From positions 16,702,953-16,766,952 of the forward strand of contig NC_064036.1 in NCBI RefSeq assembly GCF_932526225.1: a stretch of 64,000 bases of DNA, written 5' to 3'. How positions within the stretch are numbered: position 1 is the stretch's first letter; the number at the start of each line of letters is the position of its first letter. This DNA comes from Nematostella vectensis. Taxonomy: Eukaryota > Cnidaria > Anthozoa > Actiniaria > Edwardsiidae. Under the pieces are notes generated by a model, which saw only the letters and a program-made list of their open reading frames with translations, was not told the origin of the DNA and searched no databases. Positions 1-12,100 of this stretch are shown in pieces. Made by a program: the position numbers and the translations under genes.

Positions 1-102
1 TAACGGCTTTCTACAGGTTACTAAATCTCCCCTGACTGTATCTAACGTGTTTTCTACAGGTTACTATATCTCCCCTGACTGCATGTAACGTATTTTCTAC
101 AG
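1..102 (+). repeat. 43-bp tandem repeat containing the 3' splice site of exon 103-203
   Basis: The acceptor block TTTCTACAG/GTTACTA occurs three times at exact 43-bp spacing (CTACAG at 11, 54 and 97). The third is the authentic acceptor of the first visible exon. Used in the gene frame, the first two would give stop codons within 3 and 10 codons. The array may extend left of the window. Confidence 0.85.
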
Positions 103-3100
103 GTTACTATATATACATTGAGTCGTCTTCGCCACGCGTGATGAACGACAAAGCGCGTCTCGCCAGCCCACAGTTCATGTGGAAGGGTGTCACGGGATGT
201 AAGGTAAGGATACACTTGTGTCACGGGATGTAAGGTAAGAATACACGTGTGTCACGGGATGTAAGGTAAGGATGCACGTGTGTCACGGGATGTAAGGTAA
301 GGACGCACGTGTGTCACGGGATGTAAGGTAAGGATACACGTGTGTCACGGGATGTAAGGTAAGAATACACGTGTGTCACGGGATGTAAGGTAAGGATACA
401 CGTGTGTCACGGGATGTAAGGTAAGGATACACGTGTGTCACGGGATGTAAGGTAAGGATACACGTGTGTCACGGGATGTAAGGTAAGAATACACGTGTGT
501 CACGGGATGTAAGGTAAGAATACACGCGTGTCACGGGATGTAAGGTAAGGATGCACGCGTGTCACGGGATGTAAGGTAAGGATGCACGTGTGTCACGGGA
601 TGTAAGGTAAGGATACACGCGTGTCACGGGATGTAAGGTAAGGATGCACGTGTGTCACGGGATGTAAGGTAAGGATACACGTGTGTCACGGGATGTAAGG
701 TAAGGATACACGCGTGTCACGGGATGTAAGGTAAGGATACACGCGTGTCACGGGATGTAAGGTAAGGATACACGTGTGTCACGGGATGTAAGGTAAGGAT
801 ACACGTGTGTCACGGGATGTAAGGTAAGGATACACGTGTGTCACGGGATGTAAGGTAAGGATACACGTGTGTCACGGGATGTAAGGTATGAATACACGTG
901 TGTCACGGGATGTAAGGTAAGAATACACGTGTGTCACGGGATGTAAGGTAAGGATGCACGTGTGTCACGGGATGTAAGGTAAGGATACACGTGTGTCACG
1001 GGATGTAAGGTAAGGATACACGTGTGTCACGGGATGTAAGGTAAGGATTCACGTGTGTCACGGGATGTAAGGTAAGGATACACGTGTGTCACGGGATGTA
1101 AGGTAAGGATGCACGTGTATCACGGGATGTAAGGTAAGGATACACGTGTGTCACGGGATGTAAGGTAAGGATTCACGTGTGTCACGGGATGTAAGGTAAG
1201 GATACACGTGTGTCACGGGGTGTAAGGTAAGAATACACGTGTGTCACGGGATGTAAGGTAAGGATACACGTGTGTCACGGGATGTAAGGTAAGAGTACAC
1301 GTGTGTCACGGGATGTAAGGTAAGGATACACGTGTGTCACGGGATGTAAGGTAAGGATACACGCGTGTCACGGGATGTAAAGTAAGGATACACGTGTGTC
1401 ACGGGATGTAAGGTAAGGATACACGTGTGTCACGGGATCTAAGGTAAGAATACACGTGTGTCACGGGATGTAAGGTAAGGATACACGTGTGTCACGGGAT
1501 GTAAGGTAAGGATGCACGTGTGTCACGGGATGTAAGGTAAGGATACACGTGTGTCACGGGATGTAAGGTAAGGATTCACGTGTGTCACGGGATGTAAGGT
1601 AAGAATACACATGTGTCACGGGATGTAAGGTAAGGATTCACGTGTGTCACGGGATGTAAGGTAAGGATACACGTGTGTCACGGGGTGTAAGGTAAGGATA
1701 CACGTGTGTCACGGGATGTAAGGTAAGGATACACGTGTGTCACGGGATGTAAGGTAAGGATGCACGTGTGTCACGGGATGTAAGGTAAGGATACACATGT
1801 GTCACGGGATGTAAGGTAAGGATACACGTGTGTCACGGGATGTAAGGTAAGGATACACGTGTGTCACGGGATGTAAGGTAAGGATACACATGTGTCACGG
1901 GATGTAAGGTAAGGATGCACGTGTGTCACGGGATGTAAGGTAAGGATACACGTGTGTCACGTGTGTCAAATGAACTGTAAACGTGTTTTGACTTCTTCCA
2001 GATTCCAAGCAATAGCTAACCAAGCGTGACTAAATCCCTCTGTCATGAATAGGATCAACATTTGGAGGCATTTACTGGATGTTAGCCACTAAGTTACTAT
2101 TTCTATTTACAGATGAGCTTTTTCTACCATATGTGGTCCGAGGCCTCGTACTCGTACATGGGTACTCTTAAAGTTCTCATGAAGAATGCGATTACCTCCC
2201 AAACGGTAGTCCTGTGGCAAAGATCTGGCTCCCAAGGGAACAAATGGCTCCGCGCAATTGTCCCTGTTAACACCACGTGGACTGTGACACAGGTAAGCGT
2301 GACACCACCGTACTTGTTAACACCACGTGGGCAGTGACACAGGTAAGCGTGACACCACTGTCCCTGTTAACATCACGTGGGCAATGACACAGGTAAGCGT
2401 GACACCACCGTCACTGTTAACATCACATGGGCAGTGACACAGGTAAGCGTGAAAGTACCATCCCTGTTAACATCACGTGGACAATGACACAGGTAAGCGT
2501 GACACCACCGTCACTGTTAACATCACGTGGGCAGTAACTATTATTATTTATTCCCAGATTGTGTTCGAAGCTATCCGTGGATCCACATACCGCGGTGATA
2601 TTGCTCTGGATGACGTATCGTTCTCTCCTCAGTGCTATCCATCAGAAGGTACTAAATTATCTGCTACTGAATCGGTCCAAACGGTTCAATAGCACCAGAT
2701 GGGTTGAATTAACATTTTTGGTTGTCGCATTTGTTTCTATCGCAGCCGTCCACTTGGACAAGAATTACGACGTTCGTCTGGCCGGTGCCAAGGCATCCTA
2801 TCAAGGCCGGGTGGAAATTTTCCGCGTGGGGCAATGGGGAACAGTCTGCAGCGATGAATGGAATACTCCGGATACTGAGGTTGTCTGCAAACAGCTTGGG
2901 TATTCGAAACCCGTCATCCTTGGCCCTGTGTCTTTTGGTCCCGGGAAGGGTCCTATATGGCTGGACAACGTGCAGTGTTACGGCAACGAGACGAGTCTGG
3001 ACAGGTGTCAGCACAACGGATGGGCTAACCACGATTGCACGCACAGCAAAGACGTTACTGTCGTCTGTGACATAAGTAAGTATTAATAGCCAGACATCGT

Positions 3101-6100
3101 AAGATTGCTACTGTCGTCTGCAACAAAAATTACTTATAATTACTCAAAGATTTTTAAGAAAAAATGAGTTGTTGTCTTTTTAAATAATATTCAATCCATG
3201 TTCCAGATGGAGGTGTAACCAAGCCTGTTCGTTTGTCCTCGTATCCCAACAACACTAACGGTGGGCTGGTGGAGATCTATCACGCGGGAGCCTGGGGACT
3301 AATCTGCTACGATCACTGGGACCTTCATGATGCTCACGTGGCTTGTCGTCAAGTAGGCCTAGCGGGGGTCAAGGCCGTCACCAAGGAAACTGTCGACGGA
3401 TTGCCACGTGTTCACCTTGGCAACGTGAGCTGCGTCGGAAGTGAGGATACCTTGGCGTCATGCCCGCATAGTGGGTGGGGCGTGGGGACCACCTGTAACT
3501 ATGGTTACGCAGGTGTGGTCTGTACAGGTGAATTTACTTCCTTGTCTAACGAGCAGGATCATTTTGAATATTTCCGAAATTATGCTATCCAATGAATCGA
3601 GTAATATTCGATCTTGTTTTTTTTTATATGTAGATTCAAGTGCCTCTGAAGGCGACGTTCGTCTTTTTGGCGGGAGAAAGCCCAGTGAGGGAAGGGTAGA
3701 AATCTTCCACCTTGGGGAGTGGGGTACGGTCTGCGAGGATGGATGGACAGAGCAGAATGCAAGGGTACGTGTTATTGGGGAGGAGTGGGTGGATATCTTC
3801 CACCGTGGGGAGTCGGGTACGGTCTGTTATGGCGGGTGGACAGAGCGGAATACAAGGGTACGTATTTTGGGGGAGGAATAGGGTATATAACCTCCAATGT
3901 CTATGAGAATGTTTTCTTGTTTCACCATTGCTATTTTCTGCTCTAGGTTGTTTGCTATGAGCTGGGATTCACGGGTGTCGTGAGTAAATACCAGAGCTTT
4001 GGACCTGGTCGTGGCCATATATGGCTGAATAATGTTCAGTGCAGTGGAATCGAGACCTCCTTGGTCGCGTGTGGACGCAGCAACTGGGGTCAAAACCCTT
4101 GCAGCCATACGGAGGACGTCGGGGTAATATGCAGCGGTGAGTTACGATTCGTTGATCTCCTTAACACAGCAGAAGTCTATCATGTATCACGATAGTTTGC
4201 GTAATATATAGATTTAGGCATCATAGAAGTTCCATTATAAATATTTTTTTTAATCAAAACAATACTCCGACAAGCTTTGCCCTTGTGCAGAATAGGTCAT
4301 GGATGTAACAGCATTCCAAAGATTTGAAATAATATATTTAGACTGTTAGATGCCATACTGTAATTTTTATGTATTGATTGAGTGGCGATTCTCTCCTTCA
4401 TTCGACCGAATATTCAGAAAAATGTCTGGAAATTAAAATCCAAAAATATATCTCCTTTCATGCATTACATATTGGTGCACCCACCATTTACCATATAGTG
4501 GCCTTGTTGTTGGTGGCCTACTCCAAAATGAATGCAATGAAGAAAAAACAGATTGATTTTGGAAGCAAATCCTAAAAAAACATCTAAGGCATCACTGCCA
4601 GTTCTAAAATGCTAAATTCTATTTTCAAACCAAACCCTTTCATTGATCTATGTTTGGGGTAGAGAGGAAGCAAAGAATATCAATTGACTAAAAAATAGTC
4701 GACGGGGGAGGAGATATAAAGGCAATTGACTCAACTTGAAAGGTTTGTTGAAAAAAATATAACAGTAATGAAAATAATTTGATTGAGCATTTCTTGACAC
4801 TTCCCCTTTCCCATTATCTTAACCCTTTCATCACCACAGGCCTCTAAAGAGGCCATGTCTTTGCTATCCAAGCTATGTGAACAGAATTCTATTATTGAAA
4901 AAAAAACAAGGTTGTTGTTAGTGTTATAAAGTTTAAGTATCTTGCCCTAAAGAACCCTTCCCTTAATAAAAGTTCCATTAATGTACATTTGTAAAGCTAC
5001 ATTCTGACAAGCTTTGTACTTGCGAAGAACAAATAATGGATGAAACATGATTTCAAAGATAGAATATTGTGTCAGACACAATTTTAGATAAGATGCAATA
5101 ATTAATTGCAATTTTAGGTGGTGATTTTCCACCCCCATGAAAATTAATATCTACAAATATACATCCAGTAATGCATTATATTTTGGTGTTTTTAGAAACC
5201 CTGGATCCAACCATTCCAATGAAATAAATCTAAACCTTTAAAATAAATGTAATGGAAAGGAGACTTGGAAAGGAAATCCTAAAAAGAAGATATAAGTGAA
5301 AGTACTAAATGAAAATTTCTAATTTAAAAATCAAATCTGTTTATTAATTTATTTTTGGTGGGGAAATAGCAAAGAGCATCAATTGCATAAAAATAGTCAA
5401 CAGGGAGAAGGAAAAGGAAGAAATATTACTCTTCTTTAAATGGGGGTATAAAATGACTAGTGAATAAGAACTCCCTACTGTCTTTCAGACATGTCTTTCA
5501 AGACATGGTTTTCAATTCTCATGTCCTCCAGTCTTTAGCATTCATCTTGGCCCTCAGGTAGTCCCTGGTTCATAAAAAAGTGACATTTCTTTCAAAACAA
5601 TCTTTTCATCAAGACATTTATAATCTGACTAATTTCCACAAATATTTGAAAAAAAAAACACATGAGATGTAAGATGCAGACAATAATAATACATATTGAC
5701 AATAGGGGTTGAATTTTGTTTTGTTTTTATCCTCGGTAAGGAAAATTTCTCTTGTAAGTTGAAAAAGTTGCTGTATCTTCAAAGGATATGTATCTTCTTA
5801 GGACTAAGAGCACAGGATATAAAGACAAGAACGGTCTTCTTTACCAGTATATGACAAATGCAACACGATATTGGTTAGCCGTTATGAAATATTTCAACAG
5901 AATCAAGATAGAACAAAGCAAACAAAAAGGACAACAAAAAGCTCAATAACTGTCATATCCTCAATAGACAATACAAATCGTCGTCTAAAACTCACCTTGC
6001 ATTTTGTCGCTTTCTTGTGGTTGTGTTCGCTTTTTAATGTGAACTATTATTTACTTAAATTTACTAGCAAAAACCAGACGTATCCTTACATAAATCTTGG

Positions 6101-9100
6101 CGTGAATGAATGTTAGTAGATCTCCTCCAGTTGACTTTATCCTCAAGTCACAAAATTTGAGGCAAAAAGAAATAATCAACGAATGACAAGAACTTTTCCC
6201 TTGCTCCGTGCTTGTATTTAGCCGCCATTACGGGGCCGAGTAAGGCCCGGGAGTTGCGCGGCTGACTGACTGGCTGGCGAGTGACACCACAGGGTACCCG
6301 CGCAATGACCACAAAACCAAGTCGCATAGTTATACCATATTTCTATACCTATGGAGCTCCGCGCGCGGCCTCCGGCCACGCCGGCTCCGCTATTAACGTC
6401 TTGCTTCTGGGGGACCCCCAAAAAGTCAAATATACTAGCCGAAAAAGAAATTTTTAAATAAAGGGATTGTAAAATAGCCCTGCTCAGAATCAATTTTAAC
6501 CCCTATGGCATAGCAAAAATAGCAAAGCGAAAATAGCCAGCCCTAGACATGATCTCTCACCATAAATCGATATATTAAGTATGTTCAGGATATAAATCCT
6601 TGTCACTTTGCGGTGTTGTTATTGTCGATTTTCAAACAAAACACGCACTAAACAACATACTGTATTTTCGCAGATGATGCTTACGTGGGCTGCTACAAGG
6701 ATAGTGTGCCGCGGGTGATGAGCCATAAATCCCCTACTCTTGGTGAGTCACGTGGTAGGGGAAGCGGGGCCAAGTACAACTCACGAACTAACGCCGATTA
6801 CCGATATTGTCTTGCTTTCTTTCTTCCCTTATGATGTACTTATGCATCTTTCAGACGTCACGCCTGTCAAGTGCATCCGCTACTGTCAAGCACGTGGTTA
6901 CCAGTACTCAGGCCTGGAGTGGTCCACGGAGTGTTACTGCGGCGCTCTTGTGAGTCTGGGGAGGGGAGGGCGGGGAATCCCATGCGTCTGTGGAGTGTAG
7001 GTTGGGGAATCATCTGAGTCTGTGGGAGGTAGGGTGGGGGATCATCTGAGTCTGTGGGGGTAGGGTGGGGAGTCATCTAAGTCTGTGGAGGGTAGGGTTG
7101 GGGATTCCATGAGTCTGGAGGGTAGGTTTGGGAATCATCTGAATCTGTGGGAGGTAGGGTGGGGGATCATCTGAGTCTGTGGGGGGTAGGGTGGGGAGTC
7201 ATCTGAGTCTGTGGAGGGTAGCGTTGGGGACCCCATGAGTCTGGAGGGTAGGTTTGGGAATCATCTGAATCTGTGGGAGGTAGGGTGGGAGATCATCTGA
7301 GTCTGTGGAGGGTAGGATGGGGAATCCCATGAGTATGGAGGGAAGGGAGTGAAATCACATGAGTCTGAAGGGTAGGGTGGGAAATCATCTGAGTCTGTGG
7401 TAGGTAGGGTGGGAGATCATCTGAGTCTGTGGAGGGTAGGATGGGGAATCCCATGAGTATGGAGGGTAGGGAGTGAAATCACATGAGTCTGAAGGGTAGG
7501 GTGGGAAATCATCTGAGTCTGTGGGAGGTAGGGTGGGGGATCATCTGAGTCTGTGGGGGGTAGGGTGGGGCGTCATCTGAGTCTGGAGGGTAGGTTGGGG
7601 AATCATCTGAATCTGTGGGAGGTAGGGTGGGAGATCATCTGAGTCTGTGGAGGGTAGGATGGGGAATCCCATGAGTATGGAGGGTAGGGAGTGAAATCAC
7701 ATGAGTCTGAAGGGTAGGGTGGAAAATCATCTGAGTCTGTGGTAGGTAGGGTGGGGGATCATCTGAGTCTGTGGAGGGTAGGGTTGGGAATCCCATGAGT
7801 ATGGAGAGTAGGGAGTTAAATCACATGAGTCTGGAGGATAGGGTGGGGAATCATCTGAGTCTGTGGGAGGACGGGTGGGGATCATCTGAGTCTGTGGAGG
7901 GTAGGGAGTGAAATCACATGAGTCTGGAGGGGAGGGTGGGGGATCATCTAAATCTGTGGAGGGTGGGGTGGGGAATCCCATGAGTATAGAGGGTAGGATG
8001 TGAAATCACATGAGTCTAGAGGGTAGGGTGGGGGATCATCTGAGTCTGTGGGGGATAGGGTGGGGAATCACGTGAGTCTGGGGGGGGTAGGGTAGGGAAT
8101 CATCTGAATCTGTGGAGCGTGGGGTGAAGAATCAGGTGAGTCTGCGGAAGGGGGAAGGGAAGGGATTTACATTTTTCTTTGGAATTAGTTATTCTACCAA
8201 AGGAAAAGTCACTTACTAGAAGACAAAATAAAATTTTCATGCAAGAGGGAGTCTGCATGGAATGGGTAATCAAAGTGCATAAATTTGTATATTTATTATT
8301 TACAGTACTCCAAATATGGTAACGCAAGCGAGAGCGAGTGCGCGTCTCCTTGTGCTGGTGACGTCACCAAGATTTGTGGAGGGCCGTACCGACTATCAGT
8401 CTACGTTGCTCGTAAGTCTGACTACATTCTGAAATTCCATCAGGGTTGCATATTTGCAACATATTTGCCATAAAGTGTATGGGTTGCGTATTTTCCATAA
8501 AGTATATGGGTTGCGTATTTGCCATAAAGTATATTTGCAACATATTTGCCATAAAGTATATGGGTTGCGTATTTTCCATAAAGTATATGGGTTGCGTATT
8601 TTCCATAAATTATATGGGTTGCGTATTTGCCATAAAGTATATGGGTTGCGTATTTGCCATAAAGTATATGGGTTGCGTATTTGCCATAAAGTATATGAGT
8701 TTCGTATTTGCCATAAAGTATATAACTTGCTTATTTGCCATAATGTATATGAGTTGCGTATTTGCTATCAAGTAAATAACTTGCTATTTGTCATAAATTA
8801 TATGAGTTGCGTATTTGCCATAACGTTCTTACAGAAACAAGTGTATACTTCTCATCATGTTTTGAGTAATACCTTGACGGTTGCTTTTTATTTCCTAATC
8901 CATAGAACCAGTAATTCTACCCAGCTCATCCCCAGGCTACCCGCCCGTCAGACAGAGTAAGTTGGCTAATGTGACGTTTAATAATCTGCTATGGGAAATA
9001 ATCCCCAATAAATAAGCTTCTTTCTTGCTGTTTTGTGCCAAACTTAATTTACCTAGTTGAACAAAGTTATCAATTCCAAAACTTTCTTTGCGAATTTGAA

Positions 9101-12100
9101 ATATTATGTCGTCGATGTGCTTTTATCTACCCTGTTAACTCAAACCATCACAGAAAAGAGAACTGTAATAAAAGTTCTTCATTTCACAATTTGGTTGATT
9201 TACTTAAAAATAAAGTCTACATGAAAAGCCTCGAGTAAAGTTCAAAACGTTAACAACAGCGAGGGCAACCCGCGGGGGGCCATGGGATAATAAGGTGCCA
9301 CAGGGTTCCCAAAACAAATAATATTATAACAAGAACCAGTCCGAGTGAGCGGGAAATTCAAGTTATTCCAGAAGGAATGACTGAAAATTAGTCCCTACGG
9401 AACTTGTAGTCAGTACGAGTTAGCTGGGAACTCAAGTTGTTCAAATAGAAATGATAGAATATAAGTCTTTAGGAAACTTGATGTCAAGTTCGAGTTATTC
9501 GAGTAGAGATGATAGCATATAAGTCCCTAGGTAACTTGTAGTCAGTACGAGTTAGCTGGTACCTCAAGTTGTTCGAGTAGAAATTAGAATATTAAGAATA
9601 AAAATGATATAAGTCCCTAGGTAACTTGTAGTCAGTACGAGTTAGCTGGGACCTCAAGTTGTTTGAATAGAAATGATAGAACATGAAGAATAAAAGTGAT
9701 AGAAGTCTCTAGGGAACTTGTGTCAGTTTGAGTTAGCGAGGAGCCCGAGTTGTTTGAGTTCGAGTGATCGGGTTCGACTGTATAACATCCAAATAATTCT
9801 TGTACCAGGTTGTTCCCAGATAGTGCCAGCACGATATACCGGCTACAGCATGCTTTTGCCAATGAGTATGAGAAATTACTTCGCCGGAACACACACTTCA
9901 GGCTACATCACGTCTCCAAACTACCCTTCCGATTACCCAAACAATGTCCAGTGCGTTTGGGTTCTCAATCTGCAGCCAGGGACGGAAGCCAGGATAACAT
10001 TCGTCGACTTTAAAACAGGTAATAAGATCTGACTGAATTTTTACACGTTATAAGATCTAGCAAAGTAGTTCTTTTTGCTGGCAAATCTACGAAATTAATT
10101 ATTTTTTATCCGGAGAGGGGGTACTTGTGAGTGGATCGATGAGCAGATTATTATAATACAAAGGATTGTTTTCAATAAATACGATATATTGTTAAGCTCA
10201 CGCGCGCTGGGTGGTTGATCACGTGCCCGGCAAGAGAGACGACGATGCCCTATGAACCTCGATCGCTTGACCCTTGCCAGTGTATTGTCTTCGGATTCAT
10301 ATTTTTCCGAAGACATTTCAATTTCATCGCATTTCTGTTTATGATCATATGTGTGGGTAAGCAAGTGAGAAATCTTTTTATTAAAGTCATTATTCTCTTG
10401 CTGTTTTTAGAATTAAAGTTTGATTACGTTGAGATACGAGATGGAAAGAGAAGCTACTCGAGCCTGCTGACTCCATACCTAGGGATCAGCGGTAAAAATT
10501 TGAGAACAAGAACTTACGTGGCCTCTACTAACTCCATGTGGATAAAATTCACGTCGGATTCATCTATTATCGACAAGGGTTTCAAGCTAAACTACTACAT
10601 TACTAGTAAGTGGGGACATCCAAGCCTTGAGAGTATATCATCTGTGTTATCGAATACACCAAAAACTGGAAATCGACTCTGCCAGAGTCGATTTCCAGTT
10701 TTTGGTGTATTATATTCATTGTTCTGGTACGAGATCGCGACAGTTTGGGCTTTTTGATTTTATCTGTGTTATCGATATATTTATAAACTTGACCATACTC
10801 CGCTGCTGTTACACCATCTTTGTCATAATAATCAAAAGAGGCATTATCGTTATTATCGTCTCCATATTCATTATCACAATTATCGTTTGTAGACATCACA
10901 ATAGGATTAATTATCTCTATCATCATCATCACTACTAGACATTAATTTCATCTCCATTCTTTTTTTTCATTTTCTTTTCATTCTGCTACTGCTACTGATT
11001 TTCTTGTCAACATTGCCAAGAATTTGCTCTATTTTTGATTGTCGTTTTATTCACCTCAGGTCCAACCACGACGTTAAGTCCTGTACCACCCACATCCTTG
11101 CCAATGAGCAGCCTGCCAAATGTCCAAATGGTGCAAGGAAGTAAGAGAAAGCATGTCACACCAATACAATCTGTATTGCTGGCAAAAATATATTATAGTA
11201 GCCCTTTCATCCCTTTCTGTTAAGGTCCAAACAAATGATTCAAACTATAGCACAGAAATATGCTCATGAGTGATGTAATAAGTTGACTTGAAGGCTTTTT
11301 ATTCACCTATTTTATTAACACAGTACAAAACATGGCGGACTACACGAGGAACTCATCCGGGTGCGCATGTGCGAAAGATATGCTAATTAACCGGAAGTAA
11401 AAGTACAACATCCCCTTCTCTAAGCTGAAAAGCTGAAAAATTATATGAGTACAAATGTGACTGGTAGTGTCCAATTAGGGGTGTAAAAAAAAAACAAAGA
11501 ACTTTGCAGTACTAATAATAACATAGTTCAATATCTAATGTTTGTGTAGCAAATGCTACAAGTTCAGTCTGTCTGGGGGCTTCACTGTCCGTGTTGATCT
11601 GCGTAATGGTGGACCACTTTGGGTAGGTGTGGACTTCGCAGGGGTACCAGGTGTAGACGTCCTTGGCTCTGTTGGGGGTTGGTTGCCGTTAGGTGCTGGT
11701 TCTGCTACAGGCTCGTAGTCATCAGTAGCTGAGGTATTATTCAAGCTTAGTTTTTCACCTGTGGGACGAATGTGTCTGCGGTTTCTGGTGAGAGTACTGC
11801 CATTGGCCATGTCCACAATGTGCGAGCGTGGGGTTGGCGCAACGGCTCGAACTATTCCTGGCTCCCATTTGGAGTTGAGGGGGTTGAAGACTCTGACAGC
11901 GTCCTGAGGGTAGACAGGCTGTAGACACTTGGAAGTCCTGTCGTAATATGATTTCTGTCGGTCTTGTCTGGCTTGCAGCTTGACATTGGCATCATAGTCA
12001 GGTTTGTTCAGTAGTGCATGCCTGGAAGTAGCTGGTAGGTTAGACTGATATATTCTGGAATTTAGCAACTCTGCTGGTGATGGCAGGGTGTGACCCAAAG

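Larger units (their letters stand above)
103..2648 (+). other. MAM domain, C-terminal two thirds (three exons of gene 1)
   Basis: Exons 103-203, 2113-2292 and 2558-2648. The first encodes YYIYIESSSP and a DKARLASPQF stretch, the second SFFYHMW followed by GTLKVLM, the third the closing IALDDVSFSPQC. These are typical MAM-domain blocks (an extracellular adhesion/oligomerisation fold found in meprins, neuropilins and receptor phosphatases). The first intron is phase 0 (GCK / MSFF), as is the second. The N-terminal beta strands of the domain must lie upstream of position 1. Both introns inside this domain are filled with minisatellites that carry copies of the neighbouring donor site. Confidence 0.85.

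Noticed and set aside
190-1968. CRISPR-like direct repeats
   Set aside because: Units are head-to-tail with no unique spacers; this is a minisatellite in an animal genome. The same applies to all other arrays here.
2709-3044. Minus-strand frame over SRCR 1
   Set aside because: Shadow of the SRCR exon on the other strand.
9755-9785. tRNA-like B box (GGGTTCGACTG)
   Set aside because: It lies in a degenerate tandem repeat with no A box or cloverleaf partner stems.
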